Positions 1 to 8,817 of a stretch of 21,302 nucleotides of DNA are shown piece by piece. Position numbers and translations under genes: made by a program. The notes under the pieces were generated by a model. That model ran no database searches. It saw nothing but the letters and a program-made list of their open reading frames with translations, and was not told where the DNA came from. The DNA comes from Gammaproteobacteria bacterium (GTDB taxonomy: Bacteria; Pseudomonadota; Gammaproteobacteria; UBA6429), in assembly GCA_030635835.1 (NCBI GenBank), contig DAOVYB010000005.1, forward strand, positions 1 through 21,302. Direction: 5' to 3'. How positions within the stretch are numbered: position 1 is the stretch's first letter; each line of letters starts with the position of its first letter.

Positions 1-708
1 TGCAGATGCTGTTAGTGGTGTTCCATTATGAAAGTTAATTCCGCTTTGTCCGGCAATGCTAGCCAATTGTAAAAAATCGATATTGAATGTTATATGATGC
101 TTAGTCCCATCAATTGAATCAGTTATTGATGCTTCGACTTTAGGAGGCCTGCCAAGGTTTCTAATTTTATATAGTTCATCAACGAAAGCTTGTACCACAA
201 TTGCGTTTCGTCGAGGATCGTTAAAATCGTCACGAGCATTTTCAATTGCGTTATTGAACTCACCCGCTTTAACTTCAACAACGTTATCTCGTAAAGCATT
301 ATAGAGCTTCGCTCTATGTCTTGATTTTGGGAATAATTGTTCAATTGATTCATGATAAAGAAAACGTTGCTCAAATGTGTTTTCTTTAGCTTGAATTGGA
401 TCTTGCATGTTCCATAAAGAGTAGATGTCTCCTTTCTTTATAGCGGTAGACATAAACGCGTAGTCGTATATTTTTAACTCCCCCTCTTGCAGAAAGGAAT
501 AGAATTCATCAATGCAACCTTGCTGAATAAACCAATTAATAAACTCAGCTAACTGAAGTTGATTAGAAGGGTTTACAATTACACAATCGTAATATATTAA
601 TGCCTCAGCAAATAATCCAATATCAATTTTTTTCTCGGAGCCTACTAATTCTGGTGCTGCGTAAGCCCATGACTCTAATGGTAGAAGAACAGTAGTATGA
701 TCCGACAT
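1..708 (-). CDS. Unrecognised protein, N-terminal 236 residues; runs off the left edge
   Basis: An open frame runs without a stop from an ATG at 708 down to base 1, so the C-terminus lies outside the window. The start is chosen because a purine-rich AAGGAAAAGAAG tract sits just upstream of the ATG. The product begins MSDHTTVLLPLESW. It is soluble-looking and mixed alpha/beta, with many aromatic and acidic residues, no signal peptide and no membrane segment. A stretch rich in Arg and Lys (around residues 120-175) contains short helical-looking segments. I recognise no catalytic motif or family. It is separated by about 300 bases from the channel gene upstream on the same strand, so it probably has its own promoter. 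Confidence is for it being a real gene; the function is unknown. Confidence 0.75.
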   Translation of the reverse strand, partial: MSDHTTVLLPLESWAYAAPELVGSEKKIDIGLFAEALIYYDCVIVNPSNQLQLAEFINWFIQQGCIDEFYSFLQEGELKIYDYAFMSTAIKKGDIYSLWNMQDPIQAKENTFEQRFLYHESIEQLFPKSRHRAKLYNALRDNVVEVKAGEFNNAIENARDDFNDPRRNAIVVQAFVDELYKIRNLGRPPKVEASITDSIDGTKHHITFNIDFLQLASIAGQSGINFHNGTPLTASA

Positions 709-770
709 TGTAATTCTTCTTTTCCTTTTGAGAGTTTAACAGTGATTTAGACAAAATCTGTCTTTTTACT

Positions 771-793
771 TATTAGGCTGATTCTGCCTAATA
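771..793. promoter_or_regulatory. 8-bp perfect inverted repeat upstream of the partial gene
   Basis: TATTAGGC and GCCTAATA form a perfect 8-bp inverted repeat with a 7-base spacer, about 63 bases upstream of the start codon at 708. No uninterrupted T-run follows on either strand, so a dyad operator for a regulator of the leftward gene fits at least as well as a terminator. The site is seen directly; its role is inference. Confidence 0.35.
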
Positions 794-853
794 CCTTTTA
801 ATTAAATGTCTGTTTTTAATTTATTTTAATAATTTATTTAACACCAGCATTTA

Positions 854-938
854 TCTGCTTCGGGTCGTATCCCGTCTTTAAAACTCAGTATAGCGCGTGT
901 CTTGGGCAGTTGAATGGCTTATCTCTGCCAAAAGCAGA
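854..938. repeat. Small palindrome-ended intergenic element, possibly a degenerate dispersed repeat
   Basis: TCTGCTT (854-860) and AAGCAGA (932-938) form an inverted repeat bounding 85 bases that are less AT-rich than their surroundings. Inside are a CGGG/CCCG hairpin (861-874) and a TCTGC/GCAGA hairpin (924-938). The look, with CTGCTTTTGGCAGA on the minus strand, resembles spacer elements I remember from other proteobacterial genomes, but that is memory and not a search. No second copy is present in this window. Confidence 0.25.
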
Positions 939-1015
939 CGTTTAATTTTATGTGAATTATTGAAAATTAATAAATCCGTAGTTATTCGATTTTTAGACTA
1001 AAATTATTTGTTGTT

Positions 1016-3343
1016 TTATTTTTGTTCGGACGGGTTATTAATTGATACCACCCGTTGAGGAAATGGAATCTCGATATTATCTTCACGAAAAGCTTTAACA
1101 ATTGCGAAATTAATTTCACTGACAATATTTACACGCTGATCAATATCAAAAATAAAACAACGTAATTCAAAATTCAATGCACTATCACCAAAGTCTCTAA
1201 ACAAAACTTTAGGTGGTGATACCTGATTATTTTTTTCATTCATTACCATAGGATGATTATGTGCAATATCAAGAAGGATACGACTCACTTTTTCAACATC
1301 TGAATCATAGCCAACCCCCACCTTTATTGTTATACGTCCAAAAGTATTTCGCAGCATCCAATTGGTCACTTTTGCGCTAATCAATTCTGAGTTAGGCACT
1401 ATTACATCAGCTTGATCAAAGGTTTGAATTTGAGTTGAGCGGATATTAATGGATTTAACATATCCTTCAGTTTCACCCGTGATAATCCAGTCACCTCTAC
1501 GAATCGGACGCTCAAACAATAAAATTAAACCAGAGATAAAGTTGTTAACGATATTCTGTAAGCCAAAACCGATACCGACTGATAACGCACCTGCGATGAT
1601 TGCGATGTTTTGCATTCTCACACCGGTTATAGAAAGAGCAACAAGAATTGCAATCGTAACTCCGGCATAACCTAATAATGATGTGACGGCTTCTTTAGCA
1701 CCACGATCGAGTCGAGTGTGTTTCAGTATATTTGGTATAAAGTGTTTTTTCGCATAACGCGTCAGATTTAATAATAAAATTAAAGAAAACAGCCCACCGA
1801 GTAGCAGTGTAGGTGTAACTGTAAGAGAACCAATCTTGAAGCCATCAGTAAAGGAACTGGTAATAATGGCTACCCATGGATCATCCAGACGCCATATTTT
1901 GAGAAATAAGAAGGAAAAACTACCCCACAATACAATAAAAATAATTAATCGAATCCAGAATAATCCCGGGACTAAGCTTTGTTTTTTTAGACCCAGTGCT
2001 TTACGAAAACGCATTTCCCAATTTAGTCTACCTTCATCCAATCCATCACAGAGATCTTTTGACAAATGATAAATTAACAAAATAAAAGCAAATGCGCCCA
2101 ATGTTCCTAATAATCCACCAAGGATATAACTCGATAAATTTCGATATCCAGCCAGTTCTATAATCAATGTGATGAATAATAATATCGTTAAAAAGATACG
2201 TGGTTTACGCGACAAAATAGCCCATGAAAAGTTACGCACTAACCATAATATAGAAACTAAATTTATAATTAATAGAACACTTATAACTCCACGGCTTGAG
2301 TAATAAAGCTGTTCACTGAAAGCATCCTTAAATTCACCTGTTAGAAAGAAATTTATCATAGCTAACGTTAAAAGCACTTTTAACTGAAAAGAAAATTTAC
2401 GTGATAAATGTTCAGATTTAACCAAATAATTTTGAGCAGGCGGAGTTGGATGAAGTAGTACAGTAATAAATACAATAAGACTGATATAACTTGCAATAAC
2501 AAAACTTGTTTTTGTTATTAATGGTAATGGTTTTAGTGGCAGGGCAATGACAAGAAAGAGCAACATAACTACCATGGGAAATAGCACTGGAATTGCATGT
2601 ATCAATGTATAACGGATTGACTGCATGAAATTAGAGAGAGTATCACTTGGTAACTGTTCTGATAATGGCAGTGAAAGCCATCTTTTCCTAACAAACATAC
2701 CAATAAAGAATGAAAAAAGAATTAAAGCAGCTAACAGATTAATTTGTTTTACAGTAAGTAATTTTTTTCGGTATTGATTTTTAATAAAGCTTATTGTTTC
2801 TTTCCAGCTGGCAATCGGTGATTGCAGTGTTTCCTGAATAACGCTAATAATATGAGGAGTGCGTGCTGATAATTGTTGGGCAATAACTGCCTGCTGAAGT
2901 TGATTAATCGATTTTGTTAAGTCTTGACTTTGGATAAGTAATAAATTGCATGTCGCAAGCTTTAAATCCAGATCTTTGTTTTCTTTAATTAAATCACGTC
3001 GTTTTTTACTTACCTCAGGATTTTCTTTTTTTGTTGCTTCGCCAAGTGATATTAGATCTTGATTTGTTTTATTTAACAGACTTTCAGATGCAGTAATACA
3101 TTCTTGAGACTTGTTTCTTATTTGGCTGATTTCTTTGAGAGATGTGTTAAGCGTTTCAATTATTACGTTTTTATTTGTAAAACGTTTCTGAAGTTTTTCA
3201 TATTTCTTAATTGAAGCAGTAGCTTGTTTTAACCAGTCGTTGTTATTTTCAGGTACGGCAAGAACTAGTGCTGATGGTAAATATAATACCACTGTAAACA
3301 ATATAGAAAGCTTTAAGTGGAAAAGTTTATTTTTGTAATCCAT
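1016..3343 (-). CDS. MscS/MscK-family mechanosensitive channel with periplasmic coiled-coil domain
   Basis: This is a large inner-membrane channel of the MscS superfamily that should open under membrane tension and release small solutes during osmotic downshock. The ATG at 3343 is preferred over in-frame TTG (3394) and ATG (3382) starts because it places a good signal peptide at the N-terminus, giving 775 residues. Residues 35-165 form a helical, coiled-coil-like periplasmic domain. About ten membrane segments follow from residue 200. The pore helix and MscS signature lie at about 585-614, with GIGFGLQN and the LLFERPI end. The cytoplasmic beta domain and a C-terminal IPFPQ strand follow, as in MscS. 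It is shorter than E. coli MscK (about 1120 residues), mainly by a reduced periplasmic domain. It stands alone, with gaps on both sides. Family call is firm; MscK, MscM or another subtype is not resolved. Confidence 0.92.
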   Translation of the reverse strand: MDYKNKLFHLKLSILFTVVLYLPSALVLAVPENNNDWLKQATASIKKYEKLQKRFTNKNVIIETLNTSLKEISQIRNKSQECITASESLLNKTNQDLISLGEATKKENPEVSKKRRDLIKENKDLDLKLATCNLLLIQSQDLTKSINQLQQAVIAQQLSARTPHIISVIQETLQSPIASWKETISFIKNQYRKKLLTVKQINLLAALILFSFFIGMFVRKRWLSLPLSEQLPSDTLSNFMQSIRYTLIHAIPVLFPMVVMLLFLVIALPLKPLPLITKTSFVIASYISLIVFITVLLHPTPPAQNYLVKSEHLSRKFSFQLKVLLTLAMINFFLTGEFKDAFSEQLYYSSRGVISVLLIINLVSILWLVRNFSWAILSRKPRIFLTILLFITLIIELAGYRNLSSYILGGLLGTLGAFAFILLIYHLSKDLCDGLDEGRLNWEMRFRKALGLKKQSLVPGLFWIRLIIFIVLWGSFSFLFLKIWRLDDPWVAIITSSFTDGFKIGSLTVTPTLLLGGLFSLILLLNLTRYAKKHFIPNILKHTRLDRGAKEAVTSLLGYAGVTIAILVALSITGVRMQNIAIIAGALSVGIGFGLQNIVNNFISGLILLFERPIRRGDWIITGETEGYVKSINIRSTQIQTFDQADVIVPNSELISAKVTNWMLRNTFGRITIKVGVGYDSDVEKVSRILLDIAHNHPMVMNEKNNQVSPPKVLFRDFGDSALNFELRCFIFDIDQRVNIVSEINFAIVKAFREDNIEIPFPQRVVSINNPSEQK

Positions 3344-3577
3344 GAAAACAGGCTCTTGTCTTTTTAAACAGGTATGTGTCATTTTAACATTCAATATAGA
3401 AAAATAAGAAATTCATATTATGACGGTAATTATCGGTCACAAATTTGTATAAACTGATTGTTTAAACATCCATGTATTAAAATTATTATGGATAATATTT
3501 AGTATAGTGCAATATTAGGTAAATACATTGAAACAAAAAATGGGTCGTTAGCTGACATCAAATATATACTTTATTAG

Positions 3578-4573
3578 TCACTGACCATAGCTTTTTATAA
3601 TGTGCATATAGTTACTGTGTTCAAGTTCTTCGGGGTTTATTGCTGATGATTTACTGATGCTGCCTTTCATCTGTGTTACTGAGATGTATTCATGTTCTTC
3701 CAGCCAGTTATACATTTCTTGTTTAAGCATTGCGATATGTTCAGGACCATTTTTTAAAAGTGAACTACATAAATGTGTTATGTCTGCACCCACGAGTAAC
3801 GCTTTAATAATGTCATCTGTTTTATGAAAGCCACCGGTAGCCGCTATGGATAAATTTACACGATCTCGAATTAAAGCAATCCAGCGAATTCTTAATAACG
3901 ACTCCATTGAGCTGGAGAGTTGCAGGTGCGGTTTTATTTGTAGTGTTTCCAGATCGATATCTGGTTGATAAAAACGGTTAAACAGGGAAACACCTTGTGC
4001 GCCTGCATCTTGTAACTTAAGAACCATGTTAGCAACAGAAGAGAACTGTGATGAGAGTTTCATCGTAACCGGTATGCTGATGTGTTCTCGTAAGTCTGTC
4101 AGTAATTGCACATAACGATTTTCAACTTCAACACCGCTGGTATCCGGATCGGCTGCAATGTAATACACGTTTAACTCAAGTGCATCTGCACCGGCGTCTT
4201 GTAGTTCTTTGCCGCTATCTATCCAGCCGTTTGTAGAGATACCATTTAGACTTGCAATGATGGGAATATCTAATGCCGATTTAAATTGTTGTATTCGTGC
4301 TAAATAATTATCGAGTTCACTATCATAATCATCTGGTATTGGTTGATAGGATTGTGCTTCGTAGCTCCCTAAGTCTTGAGAATGTACAAAATGTTCAAGT
4401 TGTTTTTGTTCATGTTCGATAACTTGTTCAAACAGTGAAGGTAGCACCAGTGCTGAAGCACCTGCATCTTCAAGTTTTTTTGCAGAATCAAGACTGCCGG
4501 TTAATGGTGAGGAGGAAGGAACAAGTGGATTAGCCAGCTTGAGTCCTAGATACTCTGTACTCAAATCGATCAT
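3578..4573 (-). CDS. Dihydroorotate-dehydrogenase-like flavoprotein coupled to nifJ
   Basis: A 331-residue TIM-barrel protein of the class 1 DHOD-like family often found next to pyruvate:ferredoxin oxidoreductase genes. FMN-binding features are visible: the N-terminal L-x-L-x-NPL-x-PSSSP strand (11-23), a Lys in PVTMKLS (K172), and the ATGGF phosphate loop (245-249). In true class 1 DHODs the strand ELN is followed by a loop carrying the catalytic Cys or Ser (NLSCPN-like). Here it reads ELNVYYIAAD (133-142), with Tyr at the Cys position. It is therefore unlikely to make orotate for pyrimidine synthesis. Its start codon overlaps the nifJ stop as ATGA, so the two are translationally coupled, and a redox partner or accessory role with NifJ is the natural inference. 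The electron acceptor and substrate are unknown. Confidence 0.88.
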   Translation of the reverse strand: MIDLSTEYLGLKLANPLVPSSSPLTGSLDSAKKLEDAGASALVLPSLFEQVIEHEQKQLEHFVHSQDLGSYEAQSYQPIPDDYDSELDNYLARIQQFKSALDIPIIASLNGISTNGWIDSGKELQDAGADALELNVYYIAADPDTSGVEVENRYVQLLTDLREHISIPVTMKLSSQFSSVANMVLKLQDAGAQGVSLFNRFYQPDIDLETLQIKPHLQLSSSMESLLRIRWIALIRDRVNLSIAATGGFHKTDDIIKALLVGADITHLCSSLLKNGPEHIAMLKQEMYNWLEEHEYISVTQMKGSISKSSAINPEELEHSNYMHIIKSYGQ

Positions 4574-7500
4574 GATGTCTGCTCCTTTATTTTATCTCCG
4601 GGTTTTATATCTACGGTTTTTTTGTCTGTAATTTTATTTTCGGGGTTCGCTTTAAGTTTTCGATGTGGTGGTTCGATATCACCATCCTCGTCCCATTCCA
4701 GACTCGCGAGTTGTTCATAATAACGATAACGACGCTGAACTTCCTGTTGTGACTGTTCGAGGAATTTCTCTGCTTGCTCAGGATGGGTTCGCCATAACAT
4801 GCTGAAACGAATTTCTCTTTCAATAAAATCTTTATAAGGGATGGATGGCGCTTTAGAATCCAGGTGTAATGGATTTTTTCCTGCTGCAGCATGTTGCGGG
4901 TTGTAACGAAACAATGGCCAGTGTCCACTATCGACAGCAAGGTGTTGATGAAGATGATTGTCTTTTAAATCGATACCGTGTGCGATGCAAGGAGAGTAAG
5001 CAATGATCAATGAAGGCCCCGGATAAGCTTCGGCTTCATGAAATGCATGAATGGTTTGTATGTCCTTGGCACCGTAAGCAACGCGGGCGATGTAAACGTG
5101 TTCATAATCCATCGCTTGCAGGGCAATATCTTTTTTTGCTGTAGCTTTACCAGCAGCAGAAAATTTTGCCACAGCGCCGCGTGGCGTTGCTTTTGATGTT
5201 TGCCCACCGGTGTTGGAATACACTTCGGTATCTAGCACCAGAATATTAACGTCCTCACCGGATGCCAATACATGATCCAGTCCACCATAGCCAATATCAT
5301 AAGCCCAACCATCGCCACCAATAATCCAGACACTTTTACGACTGAGATTTTCTGCCACACTCTCTAATTCACGTGCGGCAGGTGAATCAATATTTTTTAG
5401 CTTATCGCGTAATGTTTGTATATGTACGCGTTGATCCGCAATACCTGTTTCATTTGATTCATCGGCATTAAGTAATTGCGTAACCAGTTCATCGCCAATT
5501 TCAGTTTGTAACTGCTGTAATAACTCGCGTGCATATTCACTTTGTTTATTTATAGCCAGGCGCATACCCAGACCAAACTCGGCGTTATCTTCAAATAATG
5601 AATTCGACCATGCCGGTCCACGACCTTCATGATTGGTTGCCCATGGTGTCGTTGGCAAATTGCCACCATAAATAGATGAACACCCCGTCGCATTGGCAAC
5701 CACCATACGATCACCAAATAATTGACTGGCGAGTTTTATGTAAGGTGTTTCACCACAGCCAACACAGGCGCCGGAAAATTCAAATAAAGGCTGCAAGATC
5801 ATGGCACCTTTTATGGTGCCAGTTTTCACTGCAGTCCTTTCGTATTCAGGTAAAGTTAAGAAATAGTCCCAGTTTTGTTTTTCCTGTTGGCGTAGCTCGG
5901 GAGTATAAGGCACCATGTTGATTGCTTTATGACTGGCATTTGTTTTATCGCGTATAGGGCAAATATCGACACACAAACCACAACCGGTGCAGTCTTCCGG
6001 TGCCACCTGATAGCTCATGCGCAATCCTTGTGCGAAGTCTTTCCCTTTAATCGCCATCGACTTGAACGATTTTGAAGCGTTACTTAACAGGCTTTCATCA
6101 AACACCTTGCTGCGAATAACACCGTGTGGACAAACTAATGGACACTTCCCGCATTGAGTACAAAGGTTTTCATCAAGTACCGGAATTTCCAGGGCAATAT
6201 TGCGTTTCTCATAGGCAGCAGTGCCTAAAGGATAAGTACCATCAGCAGGAAATAAACTGACCGGTATTTGATCTCCGCGCCCTGCAATGATTTCACCAGT
6301 GACGTTTTTTATAAAATCAGGTGCACTGTTATCTATATGATCGGTTAAATCAAATGTGGCATCCGTTTTAGTTGGAATAGTCACTTCATGTAAGTTAGCC
6401 AGTGTTTCATCGATGGCCTTAAAGTTAAGTTCAACCAAACGCTTACCTTTTCGACCATAGGTTTTTTCAACGGCATCTTTAATCGCTTTAATCGCAATAT
6501 CGGCAGGCAGTACGCCAGAAATAGAAAAGAAGCAGGTTTGCATAATGGTATTGATGCGTTTATCCATACCCGTCTTAGCTGCGATGTTATAAGCATCTAT
6601 ACAATAAACGCGGATATGCTTATCAATAATTTGTTGTTGCATATTTTTTGGCAGGCTACGCCAGACATTCTCAGGTGCTATCGGGGTATTCAACAGGAAC
6701 ACCGCATTGTCTGCAGCTTTATCAAGCATCGGATAACGTTCAAGAAAGATGGGTTGATGGCAGGCAATAAAATTCGCATCTCCGTTATCAATGAGATAAG
6801 TCGAGCGAATGGGTTTATCACCAAAGCGCAAATGCGACACGGTAACGGCACCTGATTTTTTCGAGTCGTAAACAAAATAGCCTTGTGCATGTTTATCAGT
6901 AGACTCACCAATAATTTTAATACTGTTCTTGTTTGCACCAACGGTACCATCACTACCCAGCCCGTAAAAAAGCGCTTGAAAGGTATCGTTGTGTGCATCA
7001 GTGCGGAAGTCTTCATCCCAGTCTAAACTGCTGTTGCTGACATCATCATGGATACCAATGGTGAAATGATTTTTAGGATTTGTTTTGTCTAGTTCATCAA
7101 AAACGGCTTTAACCATCGCTGGCGTAAATTCTTTTGAAGATAAGCCATAACGTCCACCGATAATCATGGGTAACTTCTTGAAACGAAGTTGTTCCTGATG
7201 ATTACGACCGCTAATACTGTGTTGAGCTAAGGCAGTAACGATGTCTTTATAGAGTGGTTCACCATCTGCTCCCGGTTCTTTAGTGCGGTCGAGCACAGCG
7301 ATTGCCTGGGTTGTTGCTGGTAGCGCTTTGAGTAGAGCATCTGCATCAAAAGGACGGAACAAACGTATTTTAAGCAAGCCGGTTTTTTCACCTTGTTGAT
7401 TAAGATAAGTAATCGTCTCTTCTGCGGTTTCTGCACCCGAGCCCATTAGTACGATAACTTTTTCAGCATCATCCGCACCGACATAATCAAACAGCTGATA

Positions 7501-8274
7501 AGCACGGCCAGTGAGTGCAGCAAACTTATCCATACACTTTTGCACAATGCCAGGCATAGCCTGGTAATACGGGTTAACGCTTTCACGTGCCTGAAAGAAA
7601 ACATCCGGGTTCTGTGAAGTACCCCGGATGACTGGATGTTCAGGTGATAACGCACGCTTACGATGGGCAGTGACATGTTCATTACTGATCATTTGTTTAA
7701 TGACATCAGTATCAATAGACTGAATTTTTGCCACTTCATGCGAAGTACGAAAGCCATCAAAGAAATGCACAATGGGAATGCGTGATTCCAATGTTACGGC
7801 CTGCGTGATCAAAGCCATGTCCAAAACTTCTTGTGGCGAGCCCGATGCAAGGAAAGCAAAACCGGTGCTACGCGCGGCCATTACATCACTGTGGTCGCCA
7901 AAAATGGAAAGTGCCTGAGCCGCAATTGAACGTGCCGCAACGTGAAACACGGTAGGTGAGAGCTCACCCGCTATCTTAAACATATTGGGGATCATTAATA
8001 ATAATCCCTGCGAAGCCGTAAACGTGGTAGTTAAGGCGCCGGTTTGCAGCGCACCATGAATGGTTCCAGCTGCGCCCGCTTCACTTTGCATTTCGATAAT
8101 GCGAGGTACGGTGCCCCATAAATTAGGGCGATTACGAGAAGACCATTCATCCGCCCATTCACCCATGGGTGAAGCCGGTGTGATGGGGTAAATCGCGATG
8201 ACCTCATTTGTCATATGTGCGATCTCGGCAGCAGCCTGATTTCCATCAATGGTAAGAGTTAAAGATTTTTCCAT
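4570..8274 (-). CDS. nifJ: Pyruvate:ferredoxin (flavodoxin) oxidoreductase, NifJ type
   Basis: A single-chain, 1234-residue enzyme that oxidatively decarboxylates pyruvate with CoA to acetyl-CoA and CO2, passing electrons to ferredoxin or flavodoxin. Domain order is complete: pyrimidine-binding domain with YPITPASPMGEW (29-40), CoA-binding and linking domains, a two-cluster ferredoxin domain (C705, C708, C711, C715 and C762, C765, C768, C772), and the TPP domain with GDGWAYDIG (987-995) and NTGGQ (1021-1025). The four Cys of the cluster near TPP are also present (C837, C840, C865, C1096). All expected ligands are intact, so it should be active. The C-terminal tail after about residue 1190 is charged and looks disordered. 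GGGGGA lies six bases before the ATG. It heads a two-gene unit with the DHOD-like gene. The enzyme class is usually oxygen-sensitive. Confidence 0.97.
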   Translation of the reverse strand: MEKSLTLTIDGNQAAAEIAHMTNEVIAIYPITPASPMGEWADEWSSRNRPNLWGTVPRIIEMQSEAGAAGTIHGALQTGALTTTFTASQGLLLMIPNMFKIAGELSPTVFHVAARSIAAQALSIFGDHSDVMAARSTGFAFLASGSPQEVLDMALITQAVTLESRIPIVHFFDGFRTSHEVAKIQSIDTDVIKQMISNEHVTAHRKRALSPEHPVIRGTSQNPDVFFQARESVNPYYQAMPGIVQKCMDKFAALTGRAYQLFDYVGADDAEKVIVLMGSGAETAEETITYLNQQGEKTGLLKIRLFRPFDADALLKALPATTQAIAVLDRTKEPGADGEPLYKDIVTALAQHSISGRNHQEQLRFKKLPMIIGGRYGLSSKEFTPAMVKAVFDELDKTNPKNHFTIGIHDDVSNSSLDWDEDFRTDAHNDTFQALFYGLGSDGTVGANKNSIKIIGESTDKHAQGYFVYDSKKSGAVTVSHLRFGDKPIRSTYLIDNGDANFIACHQPIFLERYPMLDKAADNAVFLLNTPIAPENVWRSLPKNMQQQIIDKHIRVYCIDAYNIAAKTGMDKRINTIMQTCFFSISGVLPADIAIKAIKDAVEKTYGRKGKRLVELNFKAIDETLANLHEVTIPTKTDATFDLTDHIDNSAPDFIKNVTGEIIAGRGDQIPVSLFPADGTYPLGTAAYEKRNIALEIPVLDENLCTQCGKCPLVCPHGVIRSKVFDESLLSNASKSFKSMAIKGKDFAQGLRMSYQVAPEDCTGCGLCVDICPIRDKTNASHKAINMVPYTPELRQQEKQNWDYFLTLPEYERTAVKTGTIKGAMILQPLFEFSGACVGCGETPYIKLASQLFGDRMVVANATGCSSIYGGNLPTTPWATNHEGRGPAWSNSLFEDNAEFGLGMRLAINKQSEYARELLQQLQTEIGDELVTQLLNADESNETGIADQRVHIQTLRDKLKNIDSPAARELESVAENLSRKSVWIIGGDGWAYDIGYGGLDHVLASGEDVNILVLDTEVYSNTGGQTSKATPRGAVAKFSAAGKATAKKDIALQAMDYEHVYIARVAYGAKDIQTIHAFHEAEAYPGPSLIIAYSPCIAHGIDLKDNHLHQHLAVDSGHWPLFRYNPQHAAAGKNPLHLDSKAPSIPYKDFIEREIRFSMLWRTHPEQAEKFLEQSQQEVQRRYRYYEQLASLEWDEDGDIEPPHRKLKANPENKITDKKTVDIKPGDKIKEQTS

Positions 8275-8346
8275 CTAGTCCCCCAACTGCCTTTCAACCG
8301 ATATAGTAATACCGTATCACTTAAGCATTAGTATAATTAAATTTTT

Positions 8347-8811
8347 TTAAATTTCAGTCTCGCAACAGCGTTTAAATTTTTTGCCACTTCGACATGGGCA
8401 AGGCATATTTTTTGTTAGCTCGATCGTTTTAAGATCATTGCCTTCGAGATAAAACCAATGATTCTCTTTAATAAATAAACTCTCTTCATATAATGAAAAA
8501 AGATGTTCCTTACCATTAATTATAGTTACAAAGTAGGCAATAAATTGTACTTTGTTATCGACAACAGAAATAATCTTTAGTTTTTTCCATTGGCTTGTAT
8601 CGTTCTCAAGCTCAAGAAAATCAGGGCGTGTTGATTGGTGCCATGTTTTTAGTAAGTAGTCTTCATTTTTTAATACATAAGCACTGTAGCGTGAACGCAT
8701 GAGTTGTTCGGGGCTATCAGGGTATTGTGAATAGCTAATATATTTACCACAGCAATTTTCAAATGTTTGACCTGAACCACAAGGGCAGATGGTTGTGGTT
8801 TCATTTAACAT
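8347..8811 (-). CDS. ychJ: YchJ-family protein with SEC-C motifs at both ends
   Basis: A 154-residue protein with zinc-binding SEC-C motifs at its N-terminus (C9, C11, C20, C21) and C-terminus (C138, C140, C149, C150), flanking an NTF2-like YchJ middle domain with the conserved RSRYSAY segment (39-45). This is the standard YchJ (UPF0225) layout and length. The biochemical role of YchJ is not established; SEC-C motifs bind zinc and occur in SecA and other proteins. Its start lies six bases after the dctM stop, so it is probably transcribed as the last gene of the TRAP operon. A functional link to transport is not evident. The nifJ start follows after 72 bases. Confidence 0.92.
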   Translation of the reverse strand: MLNETTTICPCGSGQTFENCCGKYISYSQYPDSPEQLMRSRYSAYVLKNEDYLLKTWHQSTRPDFLELENDTSQWKKLKIISVVDNKVQFIAYFVTIINGKEHLFSLYEESLFIKENHWFYLEGNDLKTIELTKNMPCPCRSGKKFKRCCETEI

Positions 8812-8817
8812 AGTTAC

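Larger units (their letters stand above)
709..1015. other. Non-coding stretch between the partial gene and the mechanosensitive channel gene
   Basis: About 307 bases, mostly AT-rich, with no credible open frame. It holds an 8-bp perfect inverted repeat (771-793) and a less AT-rich segment bounded by a 7-bp inverted repeat (854-938), both listed separately. It should contain the promoter of the leftward gene at 708 and the 3' end of the channel transcript. I see no strong hairpin followed by a T-run that would act as a clear terminator for the channel gene. Confidence 0.6.

Noticed and set aside
123..374. A short open frame on the minus strand inside the left-edge gene
   Set aside because: It lies in a different frame from the uninterrupted 236-codon frame that runs to the window edge, and has no ribosome binding site.
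771..793. The 8-bp dyad as a rho-independent terminator for the channel gene
   Set aside because: No uninterrupted T-run follows the stem on the minus strand, and it is over 220 bases past the stop codon.
3344..3394. Longer N-terminus of the mechanosensitive channel from TTG at 3394 or ATG at 3382
   Set aside because: The extra 17 or 13 residues would precede the signal peptide and contain no useful feature; the ATG at 3343 gives a normal signal peptide.
3578..4573. Naming the flavoprotein pyrD
   Set aside because: The catalytic Cys/Ser loop is replaced by ELNVYYIAAD and the gene is coupled to nifJ, so a pyrimidine-synthesis role is not supported.
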